In this document: positions 22,562 to 34,391 of the stretch, one piece after another | How positions within the stretch are numbered: position 1 is the first letter of the stretch | Layout of the letters: each line of letters opens with the position of its first letter | Assembly: GCA_963682175.1 (NCBI GenBank) | Contig: OY821781.1 | Span: 38,081,254-38,145,253, forward strand | Source: Triglochin maritima | Taxonomy: Eukaryota > Streptophyta > Magnoliopsida > Alismatales > Juncaginaceae | Reading direction: 5' to 3' | DNA: 64,000 bases | Made by a program: the position numbers and the translations under genes | Notes under the pieces: generated by a model | What the model was told of the DNA's origin: nothing | Database searches by the model: none | What the model saw: only the letters and a program-made list of their open reading frames with translations

Positions 22562-24597
22562 TGAAGGGAATGTGTTCTAAAAGTTTTACTTTTAAATGTC
22601 AATTATTATGAATTGAATGAGAAATCATTTTGTTCCTTGTTTATGTTATTCGTCTTTTAGAAGTGTTAAGGAAGAGGCTCTTGGTCCTTAACCGTAGAGC
22701 TCTAAAAGATATTGGTTTACATAAAACAAAAGATATTCGCAATCATGGTAACTAACATGGAACATTAATTACCGAGTTAAGATTGTCGTGTTAGTCATAG
22801 ATCATTGTAGCTCTACAAGTGAGTGACAACACGGGTATGCAAAAGAGGAAAATATTACTTTTGTATACTGAATAGACCTAATAAGTAAAATATTATAGAA
22901 ATGTGTTTCTGTGTCATTAATATTTTACTGTGTCTTTGGTCCTTTGATATGAGACTTATATCTAATCACTTAAGGAATACTTAATTAGATCAGTGTCTTG
23001 AACTATCGATCAGTGTAGTGTAAAGGCATTGGTTGGTTAAGTACTACTTTTGTTGGAGAAGGTAGTTAGTCAAAAGACTATCATTGCCCTTCTTAATTGA
23101 GTGATGATATTAGTGGGCCCCTTGATAAAGCAAAGTTATAATGTGCACAATGTGATTTGAGTTAAGTCACATATTTATAACTAGCTTAAAGAGATCAAGA
23201 AATGAATACTAAGACAAAGATGACACAATACTACTTTGTGTGTATTCTTAATATCATGAGGCAAGGGACGGACACAAGTGGTGCACGCCATCACTAAATG
23301 GATCGGGTTTTGGTTCGAGTGGAATTAAGACATCTAACTAATTGGGAGCTATAATGTGTAGTTAGATACCGCTTATAGCTTGTGATATTAAGCCTTTAAT
23401 ATCACTGCCAACTTAGTTTAGATCCTCCCATAGGTCACACCACAAAACTGGGAAACAAGAAATGGGGATTTTGAGTTCATAAGATGTGTCGGGTTTCATG
23501 TAGAAAATATGACACATGGGGTGAACAAGCAAAATCAAAATTATGTTGTGATTAATAACATAATTAGAATCTAAATTAAATTCATATGTGATGTAAATAT
23601 TATGGGGTGTAATGATTGATCATTACATAGGATAATATGTTACATAAGTTGTGGATTTACTACTAATCCCGAAATGTCAAATTTTGTAGGGGTTAAACCA
23701 AAATTTGACAAGTCTGCAAAACAGTGCTCAAACGGTCGACCAGTTAGCAGTAAACGGTCGACCGGTAGGGCACGGTCGACCGGACATGTCTCGACCGATA
23801 ACAGGGAATTTTCATCTGTTCGAACGGTCGACCGAAAGTGATCGGTCGGTCGACCGAACATTGCGATGGAATAGTTCCTGTTACGAACGGTCGACCGAGC
23901 TATTGAACGGTCGACCGAAACTGGTTCGAGCGGTCGACCGAACCTCCAAAAACGGTCGACCGGTCCAGACGGTTTATGCAGAATTAATTTAAGAATTAAT
24001 TAGATCATGCATGGAATTGGTCCATAATTTATTTAATTCGTGGCTAATATTATTTATTAATAAATATGGATAGTTAGATGGAATTTTGCATGAAATCATG
24101 GGCAAAAGGTTGCAAATGAATAGGTAATTTGGAGAGAACCTATAAATAGAGGTTATCTCATTGCCTTCCTAACATCTTAATTAATATTGCTTTTCATGCA
24201 AAATCTCTCTCCTTAATTCACCACGAAAATTCCACAAATTCTTAAGTTTAGTTTAGTTCTTAAGAGATCATCTTCTCAAGGGAATTAAAGAGGGGTTAGT
24301 AATTGGATTCTAAACCCTATCGGAGATTGAGAGACTAGCTTCCCTCTCTCCGATCTTGTTTAGAGTTTGGTGAATACTCGGAGGCATCCGACGCAGCGAG
24401 GAGCATCCCCAACGTCTCCGAATCTTCAAGAAGTTTTAGAGAACTTCTAGGTATGAATTTCGGAGCCCTTGTTTATAAACTAGATGTTAAAACAAACCGA
24501 TGCATGCATGAAATAAATCAAAGAAAATTGTAATTGATCCTTATTATACATAAAAATTTCGAAAATATATATGTATAATTAAACATGAAATCCTACA
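22562..24597 (+). mobile_element. Solo LTR D, distinct family
   Basis: Starts TGAAGGGAATGTG and ends AATCCTACA, flanked by a perfect TSD ATGTA (22557-22561 and 24598-24602) within the integrase frame of the older Copia element. 2036 bp without coding domains or an internal LTR pair. Its ends and body do not resemble copies A-C or the 858-bp Copia LTR by eye, apart from the palindrome array (23733-23962). A TATA box TATAAATAGA is at 24141-24150, about 180 bp downstream of the array. Confidence 0.88.
23733..23962. promoter_or_regulatory. CGGTCGACCG palindrome array in solo LTR D
   Basis: Sites start at 23733, 23755, 23773, 23788 (decayed), 23825, 23847, 23888, 23908, 23931 and 23953. Pair spacings are 22 (23733/23755), 22 (23825/23847), 20 (23888/23908) and 22 (23931/23953). 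As in the Copia LTR, the array is upstream of the TATA box. Confidence 0.85.
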
Positions 24598-26626
24598 ATG
24601 TACATAAAAAACGGGTTGATAAATTTGACTCTCACTCCGTCAAAGTTGTTTTCCTTGGGTACTCTTTCCAAAAGAAAGGGTACAAATGCTATGACCCTAC
24701 GAATTGCAAACTTTATATTTCCAAGGATGTCTCTTTTTTCTGAAAAAGAATCATACTTCGAATCTATCAACGACACTTCTGCAGGTACAACTTTCCCTCT
24801 TCCCACCACCGACTTATTTTCTGACGAGTTCTTTCGTATTGAGGACACTCATGTTCCTCAAAAGGGGGGAGAAAATAGTACTCCGGATAGACAGGGTGAA
24901 CACCACAATGAACCGGTCCAAGAAGTGACCCCCACAAGACGATCTACAAGACCTACACGTTCTCCATCCCACCTTCAAGACTTTGTTACTTATAAGGTTA
25001 CGTATCCCATTCAAGATTACATATCCTACAAAGCCATAACAAAGTCCCACCAAGCTTTCTTAGATTCTATTGATAACCTTAAGGAACCTACCTCCTATCA
25101 AGAAGCTCCTATGGATCCTAATTGGACAAAAGCCATGAAAGAGGAACTAGAGGCCTTAGAAAAAATCAAACTTGGACCATGGTCAACCCTAAACCTGGAA
25201 CCAAACCCGTAGGCTATAAATGGATTTATAAAATTAAATATAATAGCAACGGGTCAATAGACCGATATAAAACTAGATTAGTCACCAAGGGATACACTCA
25301 GACTTACGACCTCGACTATCAAGAAACCTTTGCCCCGGTTGCAAAAATGAATACTATCAGAGTTCTCCTATCTGTAGCGGTCAACTATGGGTGGAATCTC
25401 TTTCAGATGGATGTTCAAAATGCCTTTCTCCAAGGCTCCTTAGAAGAAGAGGTCTACATGACTTCTCCTCCAGGGTACAACACCACTTACAATCAGGTTT
25501 GCAAATTTCACAAATCAATCTACGGATTGAAACAGTCACCTCGAGCCTGGTATGCAAAACTTAGCCTTTCTCTCAATCAATTTGGTTTTTCTAAATGTTC
25601 TGCCGATGCATCCATGTTCATCAAACATGCTAACAATATTAACATCATTATCCTAGTATATGTAGATGACATTATAATCACCGGAAATAGTGATAAAGAA
25701 ATTAATATAGTGAAATCATATCTAAGAAACAAATTTGACATCAAAGACTTAGGATTCATGAAATATTTTTTAGGCATTGAAATAGCTTACACAAAAAGGG
25801 TTTATTCCTATCTCAACGCAAGTATATTCTTGATCTACTTAAAGAAACTGAGAAATTAGGATCCAAACCTGCCAATACACCTATCGAGACCAATCGAAAA
25901 GTTGGTCCCACCGATGGCGAACCCTTGAACGACATAGGCCAATTCCAACGTCTAGTAGGGAAACTCATTTATCTAACTGTCACTAGGCCTGACATAACTT
26001 ATGTGGTTAGTACGATAAGTCAGTTCATGCATGCACCACACACACACCATCTAGACATCATCGATAGAATACTCAGGTATTTAAAGAAAACTCCAGGACA
26101 AGGTATATGGATGAAAAGAAACAACTCTAACTCAATAATTGGTTATTCTGATGCAGATTGGGCGGGTAGTCATGATCGCAAATCCACCACAGGATTCTGC
26201 ATATTCGTTGGGGGAAACCTTGTCACTTGGAGGAGCAAAAAACAAAATGTTGTTGCAAGATCTAGCGCTGAAGCAGAATATCGTGCTATGGCATCCACCA
26301 CCAGCGAACTGATATGGCTCAAACAACTCCTCAAAGAAATGATGGTTCCATACCATGAACCTATGCACATGTTCTGTGACAATCATGTTGCTCGTCACAT
26401 CGCCTCCAATCCTGTGTTTCACGAACGAACAAAGCATATAGAAGTAGACTGTCACTTCATCAGAGAAAAACTTCAGACTAGAGAAATCGAAGTCCCTTAC
26501 GTTCCAAGTAAAGACCAACTTGCATATATCTTCACCAAACTCTTGGATCAAAAACAATTTCATAGCATTCTACACAAGTTGGGCTCCTTCAATCTCTTCC
26601 GGACTCAACTTGAGGGGGACTGTTAA
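24598..26626 (+). pseudogene. Copia reverse transcriptase and RNase H remnant
   Basis: Continues the older Copia pol after the nested LTR. The RT is readable at 25122-25859 (YKWIYKIKYNSNG, KTRLVTKGYTQ, DVQNAFLQGSLEEEVYM, SIYGLKQSPRAWYAKL, ILVYVDDIIITG with the Tyr-Val-Asp-Asp box intact), but the frame is lost between 24600 and 25210 and again near 25800. RNase H follows in another frame at 25925-26626 (YSDADWAGSHDRKSTTGF, SSAEAEYRAMA, HERTKHIEVDCHFIRE). Confidence 0.88.
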
Positions 26627-26836
26627 AAATACGCGGTTCAGACATGAAGAGTCATCATCGCCCAACCTCGAAACCCAAATCGACACAAGCAGTTAATCCC
26701 TCTCGACAACCAAAGAATACCAAACATAAATTTGTGTCTATGTATTCAAACGACTAGTTCAAACTAAGCATATATAAACATACACAATTGTAATCGCAAG
26801 ATATATAAATATATAATATCAAACACATTTTCTACC
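26621..26836 (+). repeat. 3' LTR of the older Copia element
   Basis: TGTTAAAAATACGCGGTTC.. to ..TTTTCTACC, preceded by the polypurine tract TTGAGGGGGAC and followed by the TSD CTTTG. The last base is C where TACA would be expected, a likely point change. Confidence 0.75.
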
Positions 26837-26841
26837 CTTTG

Positions 26842-28498
26842 AATTAGTACAGACAACAAAAAGGAATAATATTAATCTAATTTTACTTTTCAAAAAACAA
26901 TTAAATATGCAAGATGTTAATGTCAAGAAGTGGTACAAAATGGGAAAACAATAGCCAGTTCATTTTACTCAAAGAAATGGTACTCGCGAAAATGAGTTGC
27001 GACTAAATTGAGACTTATGGAGAGGCACATTGTCTTCTAACTAGTGGTGTGCTAACTTCAAAAAAACTTAGAATTGAATGAAAATCTCTTAGTGATCATG
27101 AAAGAATGCCTAATGAGTTCAAGTTCAGTTTTCTATATAAATTCAAAAATACCTAATGAGTGCAAGTTCAATTGGCTATATAAATCTAACTTAAAAGTAA
27201 CTAAGGTGTCATGTATGGCTATGTGGAAGCATATTGGCCGGAGTCAGGATGGTGGAGACATTAGTATCATAGGGTTTGTTTGGATGTTAAATTTTTACAG
27301 CTCCCCAACCCTAAGAAGCTGCCCCAAGTAGAGCCTCTTGGAAGGAGTTGGTTCCAACCTCCAGATTCCACCTTAGGAGCCGATCTTGTTTAGATGTCTC
27401 AATTAGACTCTTCAATGTGTTGTCCAATCAAAGAGAATGACCAGAAACACCCTTCATCTCCTAGTTATCGCCCATCACCACACTTAAGGTTGTCAATTTT
27501 GACTTGACTCGATAGCTCAACTCGAACTAGACTCGAAAAACGATCGGCTCTGTGTTAACTTGAAAATGAAAGTTCTTGATGAAAAATAAAAAAAATCTTC
27601 AAACTTTGTTCGGTAAACGAACCACTCGAACTCGAAAAAAATTGAGAATTTTTTGTTCTTCTATTTATAATTATTTTTTTGTATTTGGTAATAACATAAG
27701 ATAATATTTATGACTCGAATTTTTTCTTGACTTTTCGTTTACACCCGCACACTCCATCCTGAAGAAGAAAAAAAGAAATTATATTGCACGTGCATGGACA
27801 GATCTTTGTGGTTTAATTAACATTATGCACATAAGTAGTATTGTAGACCAAAAGAATCGGAAGAAATAAATTATACAGAAATAAACAAACAGGATTTGTA
27901 GAAATAATGACATGCAAGCAATGAATATCAAGAACGAAAATTACCAAATCTCAACCTAAATTCAATTAGATTGTTAAACTCGCATGAAACATTGAGTTCG
28001 TCAAAGAAGCAACAACCAGAACCAGAGGGGGAGTGCTTTCATGCCTATGTACAAATCTTCTTCCGTAGGAATTCTCTAACCAGTGTAGGAGTCATCAGGA
28101 GAAATTAATACGTGCTATTATTAAGAAATTAATATGTGCTATTATTAAGAAATTAATTCTATGTACAATCCAAACACACCATAGACTCTCTGTGGCAATG
28201 GTAAGAAAGCCAAACGAAGATATGATAAACCAATCTCCAAAGCGTGATGAGAAGGACAAAAAATAAATTTTGAGTTTATGTGAATGTGTTATAGCAAAAT
28301 ATTGATTTTTTCCCAAATGAAAAAGAGATGGTAAAATTAGTTTGTGTGAATTTATGTAATCTGTCCATTTTTGTATAAATGTAACATAGCACAACATTTA
28401 GGTGTAAAAAATTGAAATTTATCCAAATGAAAAGAGATGATAAAAATTGATATGTATTAATATCGAATAAAATAACATCATAAGACATGTTCCCCACC
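26842..28498. other. AT-rich intergenic DNA
   Basis: No gene or RNA. An AT-rich stretch with recurring ACTCGAA and CTCGAAC words at 27500-27740 resembles a degraded hAT-type MITE, but no clear ends were found. Confidence 0.5.
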
Positions 28499-28506
28499 AT
28501 GTTTGG

Positions 28507-28749
28507 TAGGACTGTGCATATTTCGGTCCGGATTCGATTCAGACCGAATCTGATCAGTTCGGGTTTCGTTCCGGATCCCGGAACAAATTCAGTTTTCGGT
28601 CCGGTCCGGTCCGGTCCAAACTCAGTTCAAAAAATTTTTTCCCTTAAAATTCCGGTCCGGACCGAACCCGACCGATCCGGTCTTCAGTCCGGACCCTGGA
28701 GAGCATCCGGGTTCGGATCGGTCCGGGTCCGGACCGATGGTCACCCCTA
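28507..28749. mobile_element. hAT-type MITE rich in GGTCCGGACC
   Basis: 243 bp starting TAGGACTGTGC and ending GGTCACCCCTA (reverse complement TAGGGGTGACC). Flanking 8-mers ATGTTTGG (28499-28506) and ATTTTTGG (28750-28757) match at seven of eight positions. The interior is packed with CGGTCCGG and GGTCCGGACC palindromes and tandem CGGTC steps. Non-coding; TAGGGGTG termini are shared with the hAT element at 36060. Confidence 0.72.
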
Positions 28750-28757
28750 ATTTTTGG

Positions 28758-30147
28758 TGTATTTTAGATTTTTAGCACGTGGAAGTTGTCATCACATTAT
28801 TTGATTGTCTTATTTTTCTTATTATGGGCATCATATTGTTTATGATAATAATCTTTCAACTCAAGAAGCATTGGAAAGTTGCTTATTGTCACAATCAAGA
28901 ATCAAGCATATTTAATTAGGGTTCCTTTTTGCAGTGATGAAAAATAATTTTAACATGTTCATCACTTATCCCATCAATCATTGTTTGAGAAATGGACTTC
29001 AAATAACATTTGGTTACTTTTCTTTTTTAATCCACAACTTGATGATGTAATATGGTTAATGGTGACTTCTAGAATAAGTTAATTCGTGTTATTTTCATCC
29101 TATTATTAAGAAATTTAAGATTTGAAGAGATCAATGCTTATGTGTTCTTGGCGAGAGACGAGGAAAAATGACTAGATTAGAAGAATTTAATTATATGCTT
29201 AAGATCGGGTTCTTTATTGTTGGTTACGATCACAATCAATAACTATGTCTATATTATGACTATATATCCCCATTCATTACTCCCCCACATGTTGCCTTCA
29301 CTTTTAACCCTTGGTTTTTATAATGAATCTACTAGTACAAAAACATATATTTGAGATCCAAACATAATTATTCTCATCATGCTTGCGCTCAATTGCTAAG
29401 TTGTACCTAATTGAAGAACAACTTATGATTAGAGTAACTCTTTGAAATTATTGCAAATTCGGTCACTAACTGCATTATGGAATTTTTGTTTTCCAATTGC
29501 TTCATTAACATTTTCTAGATCCTACCTTCATGGTTTATTTGTGTTTATTCTTATATTTCACTCTCTCCTTCATTTTCAACTTTTGAATTGATGTCATAAG
29601 CCAAACGAGTCAATTTCCGGTCCACCTCTATGTCTGGTAGAACTTACCAAAGGGGTCATCCTTAAGTCCTTTCGTAATGACCTATATTTGACACTAGACC
29701 TATTAAAAACAGACACGACACGCTAATACGACACAAATACGATATGATAATATTAGGTATGAGTAAACATTATATTTTATTTGGTTGGGTCCAAATACAG
29801 TTGGTTGGACAAGATATCTTATTGGTCAGATATTGAGTATGAGATTTTAGACGGGAATACATGTTAATAATACTTGATGTATATTATTGCTATTAGAAAT
29901 CTTATTTCAAGAATTTACTATTAAAAATGTAAAATTTGGTCAGAAAAATACTTCTATTTTCAAAAGTAAACTTATATTTATTCCAACTAAAATCATTTTT
30001 CAAATCCCGGGATTTTTCATAACTGAAATTAATAGGGAGAATAATAAAATAAAATTGCCGTTTGGTGTGTGTCGGCACTATAAATGATTTAAACACAAAA
30101 ATGGCTCGATTTTATTCTTTTTCATTTTAAAAAAACATTGTCCTGGA

Positions 30148-30186
<39 letters not shown>

Positions 30187-31353
30187 GGTAGCCCGGATTA
30201 AACCTACCACATGGCATGTCACTTAAATATTTCATATATTTTTTATGTTTCGACGTCACTCTCCCGATTCATGCTTACAGCTAAATCATATACAATTCAA
30301 ATATTTGCTAACAAACACCCCAACTAAAGATCTTTTGATTTGAGTCCAACCTTATATGATGGTGTGGGGAGATTTTAAAATTCAAAATGATCAACTTGTA
30401 AATTATTTTTTCACATTTGAAGTGCGTTTTAGTTTATTTTATGATTTATCATTTTTTCTAATTTATTTTCAAATCACGCATTTTTCTCTAAGATGAAATC
30501 ACTAAAAAAATAAGAAAATAGAAAAGCGAATATACACCAAACAAAGTAGTTCTCAAGAGATGACTAAATAAAAGGGAAACATAAATAAAAGGGAAACAAA
30601 GTAGCCCTGCATTCCAACCAACAGTAACGTAAATGATAGACTTTTAGTATTGAAATCGTAATGATTAAAAATCAACTCCGACCATAATATGTCACTTTTG
30701 GATTTTTAATTTAAGTAGTGTGGAAAATCATTATTTTAAGAGTATGTTACGTCAAAGTTTTGCTTAATGTCTACGATTTTGGATTTTTTACAATTTTTAA
30801 CAAAATCATAATTGGGAAGTAGTTTTGTTTACCATGATTACCCTCCACCTAAAGTGGAAGTAAAACTCTTGTTCAAGCATAATGACAACAACTTTCTAAA
30901 TTTCTTGAATGCCTTTGTTATTGCTCCACCAAAGAATCTTAGCTGAAAATATCAATTGATTTTTCTGTTTTCTATCTTGAGATAATTATCATGTCAAAGA
31001 TATTTTGAGTCCTAAGGACTTACATTCATTGGAAAGAGGTTCATTTCACCTCTTATTTTTTACAAACTTTACTTATAAATCTCATAAATAAATAAAATAC
31101 ATTTGAATGAAATATTTCCATTCTTTCAAAATGCGTAAAGATTGAGCAACACAGAATTAGATATAAAGGAAAATTAATGTGAAAGTTTACATAGATGTAC
31201 AAAGTTGGATAAAAACTTTAGGGGTGGATGGATAATAAAAAGGTAGGATTTGATAGTGAAACACCATACTTTGAGGAGTGAAATGCAAAAGATTTGAATT
31301 AATTCCAAGCTCATGTCATGTATCCTTCCTTTGGGAACACCACAGGTCTCCAC
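28758..31353. other. AT-rich intergenic DNA
   Basis: No gene seen over about 2.6 kb. It holds an (AT)n microsatellite at 30150-30182 and otherwise nothing recognised. Its right part would be the upstream region of the promoter-like segment at 31354. Confidence 0.5.
30150..30182. repeat. (AT)n microsatellite
   Basis: 33 bp of uninterrupted alternating A and T. Confidence 0.9.
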
Positions 31354-31493
31354 TCTATATAGTATATATAGAAAAGAAAGAAAAACCCACACATACCCAA
31401 AACCCAAGAAAATCTTCTTCTTCTTCTGTTCTCTTTTGGATTCTACAAAGCTCACAAGAATCCATTTTTCTTCCCAAATCAAGGGAACAAAAG
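31354..31493 (+). promoter_or_regulatory. TATA box and leader-like segment with splice donor
   Basis: TATA-like CTATATAGTATATATAG (31354-31370) is followed about 30 bp later by a pyrimidine-patterned leader (CTTCTTCTTCTTC at about 31410) and a candidate donor AAG/GTACTT at 31493/31494. The downstream T-rich tract looks like a plant 5' UTR intron. The nearest coding start on this strand is the anion-channel ATG at 45308, so this may be a distal, untranslated first exon of that gene now separated by the transposon nest. A dead or unrelated promoter is equally possible. Confidence 0.4.
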
Positions 31494-33911
31494 GTACTTG
31501 CTGATCATGGCTGATTGTATTTTTTTTTGTTTGAAATTGCACCAACATTGATGTTTTGCTGGTTTGTCAAAAAGAATAAAATTTTGAGTTTTTTTTTTAA
31601 ATATCGGAGTTGTGTTTGGTTTGTATTTTTCTGTTTGTGGGTTTTTTTGGTTGCCTCATGGAAAGAGTGTTGCAAAAAATTTGAGTTCTTTTGTTTGGGT
31701 TTCTTCAATTATTTTGTCTTTAAAGAGAAGTATGGGTTCCCCCCCGAAAATAAGAAGAATGGAAAAATTACAGAGCTGTTAGCTGTATTCTTGTTTTTTT
31801 CTTTTTTGGGGTTTTTGTTTGTTTGATGGAAAGAGCTTTAAGAGGAGATTGTGGTGATTTTTTTGTTAAATTCTTCAATCATTTTTTTTTTGTAAAACAG
31901 TATGGTAGAATAAAAGAGTTGTGTCTGGTTTTTGCTGTTCTGTTTGTGTGTCTTTTGGTTGTTTGGTTGAAGGAGTGTAAGTGGATTGGTGATCAATTTT
32001 GTGTTCTTGGCTTCAAATTCGTCATTTTTTTCCAAAAATTAATAATTAGAAAATAGGATGAAAGAAAAAATGAGCTGTCTGGTTTTTGTTTTTTTCTATC
32101 TTTGGGTCTTTTTAGTTGATTGATGGGAAGAGTATAAGAGAGAAATTCTTCAATTACAGTGTTAGTGGTTTTTTACATTAAAAAAATCTGGATTTCGGAA
32201 TACAACAGAAGCTTTAATTACTATTATTGTGTACTTTTCTTTTTGTTGAAGGGTAAAATGTGGTTAATTTGTGTTTTTGTTGTTCAAACTACAGTGGCCA
32301 AATTTTTAGTTTCTTTTTTCTTTTTCAACTTTTTGTTTGTGTTGCATTTTTTTCTGAAGGGTAAAAGGTAAAATTATGGTCAATTTGTGTTATTGTTGTT
32401 CAAATCTCACCAACAGTTTGTTGTTAGTGGTTTCATAAGAAAAATGTGTGGGTTTGGTTTGGTTTTTCCTTCAAGCTTTTTGTTTGTGTTGATCGTGTTT
32501 TTGTTCCTTGAATTTCAAAAAATTGTTTCTTTGAAAATAAATAGAGGCATAGACCTTTGGGTTTTTTTCTTTTAGTTTTCTTAGTTTTTATAACTGATTT
32601 GTCTTTTTGTTGTCTTAACTGGTGTACCAAGGACCAACATTGTTTTAGGTTGATTAGCTGCGATCAGCTCGATTCATGGCTCGATAGTCTTAGATTAGCC
32701 TGGATCAAGGATCGAATTCCAATCTTGCTAGTCACATGTTTAATTTAATTTAAAACGTACGCTTTCTAAACATCGATTTAGGCTGCATTTGGGTATGATT
32801 ATCTGCGACTACAATCAACTTTAACTGAACAATAGCGCTTACGATCACCTTTTCCCTCCAGAATCAGATTCCATCAATTAAAATCCACTCTAGCAACTTC
32901 CCTCTTGTCCAGAATCAGAGAAGCTGATTCTGAGATATTCTCTGTAAAATTTGCAAAAAAATGCTCATATTACCTCAATCGACGTAGAATATTTACAAAT
33001 CTGAAACGAGATTTTAACCTAAATTGTTTGTCTAGAAAAGGTATCCGAACTCACTTCGGGAGTCAGTTTGGAATGACATTTTAATAATCTGATTATGATT
33101 CTAAAAATCAAGAATCAAATATGATTTACAAATGACATCTAAAAACTTAGAATTTTCATACTAAGATTGGAGTACATTTGGAAAATGATTCTGATTATCA
33201 AAATGTGATTCTGAATGGACCCTTAACGTCTCCTTTTCCCCCTAAAAATTTTCAATATTTTTAATGGAACATGTTTGTATCCTCAATTTTCTGTTGTGTG
33301 TTGAATACAATCTAGAAGAGTAAGGGGGGGACACTGTTTTGTTTGGTTCTTTGCAAGTTAAATTTCCTTAAAATAACAAAATAAAAGACAGTGTGGTCTA
33401 GTTAGTGTTCTTGTTGTTTCTACCAAGTTCTACTAACATTGATACTTACTGACTTGGTGTTTTTCTTTTTCAAACAAAAATGTGGTTTTTCTCAGAACAA
33501 GGGGATCTTTTGCTATTGAACTTGTGAAGGAAACGTACAAAATTCCTTCTTGTTTGTGAAAAAGATGCCTCTTGATATTTTGGTGGAAATTTTACCTTTA
33601 AAAAAATACAGATTTGGCATACTTGTCTGCACATCTTATGCATTGTGAAATTGCAGATGGTTGTTTGCTTTTAAATTTTTAGGTCAATTGAAAATAATCT
33701 TTTTGTTAGCTCAGGGGTAAGGTTGCATACATTGGATAATGTTGACAAACGTAGCAAACTTGATTATGTCATTGTGATACATCCTTGTCAGTTGGAAATA
33801 CCCTCTTTTGGATCTAATTGGAAGAATATATGTTGTGTTGTGGTGATTTTAGATATACCTACAATGGTGGGGACAAGAAATCATCCATCTGGTAGACTAT
33901 TCTCCACAAAT
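31494..33911 (+). repeat. T-rich, quasi-repetitive intron-like tract
   Basis: A GAG(T/C)TGT..TTTTT..TTTGG..GGAAAGAG-like block recurs at about 31607, 31772, 31916 and 32070, roughly every 150 bp, with strong divergence. A second word pair, GTGGTTAATTTGTGTTTTTGTT and TGGTCAATTTGTGTTATTGTT, recurs near 32262 and 32377. Base composition (T and G rich, A poor) is typical of long plant introns. No coding sequence; the T-rich open frames across it are composition artefacts. 32780-33225 is a MITE-like segment, listed separately. Confidence 0.5.
32780..33225. repeat. MITE-like segment
   Basis: Rich in AGAATCAGATT, GATTCTGA and AATCTGATTATGATT words, and ends GATTCTGAATGGACCCTTA; the reverse complement TAAGGGTCCATTCAG resembles the ends of the repeats at 54887-55752 and 160-719. 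The left end is not sharply defined. Confidence 0.45.
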
Positions 33912-34391
33912 AATGTTAAGTCCTTAACCTTGCTTAGGACTAATCCCTTGATTAGTGGAGGGGTTTTGCATGGGAAATGGGAGTGTGAACCGTGACGGCG
34001 ATGGGTGTAGGGGCCGGTTACTGTTGGTGTGTTGGGTTGAGGAGAAAACCATCATTTTTCCTTGGTTTCTTCACTTCTTCACCCAAACTTCTCTCACTTT
34101 CCTTCCTTGTCCGGCGATCCAGGGAGCGTGGCGGCGACTCCGGCGAGTGGTGTCGAGCGTGGAGTCGAGGAGGCGGACGAGAGCGCGGAGGTTGAGGTTG
34201 AGGTCGAGCGTCGACGTTGAGCGGATCTCCGGTGTGTTCCGTCTTCATCTCGAGGTATGCCGAGTTCTAGTGTGTTTTTGTTGTTCCCCACGTTGGTGGG
34301 ATATTGTGGTCGGTCGTGGGAGGTCAGAGACCTCGCCGGCGACGAGATACGGTGTAAGATCATTGGCTGGTGCAAGGTTGTTGTCGACTAA

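Larger units (their letters stand above)
20343..26836 (+). mobile_element. Old, 5'-deleted Copia element with a nested solo LTR
   Basis: The 3' LTR is 26621-26836 (216 bp, TGTTAAAAATACGCGG..). Its first 49 bp recur at 20343-20391 as a 5' LTR stub, after which the sequence jumps directly into gag, so the rest of the 5' LTR, the primer-binding site and the gag start are deleted. Matching TSD CTTTG at 20338-20342 and 26837-26841. The polypurine tract TTGAGGGGGAC abuts the 3' LTR. The short LTR suggests an Ale- or Bianca-like lineage (inference). Coding parts are broken by several stops and frame shifts and split by the solo LTR at 22562-24597. Without that insert the element is about 4.5 kb. Confidence 0.85.

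Noticed and set aside
31515..32748. Phe/Val/Leu-rich open frames suggesting small membrane proteins
   Set aside because: They result from the T-rich composition; no consistent frame and no similarity.
33723..33995. 90-codon frame just before and into solo LTR B
   Set aside because: Crosses the transposon boundary at 33912; no recognisable domain.
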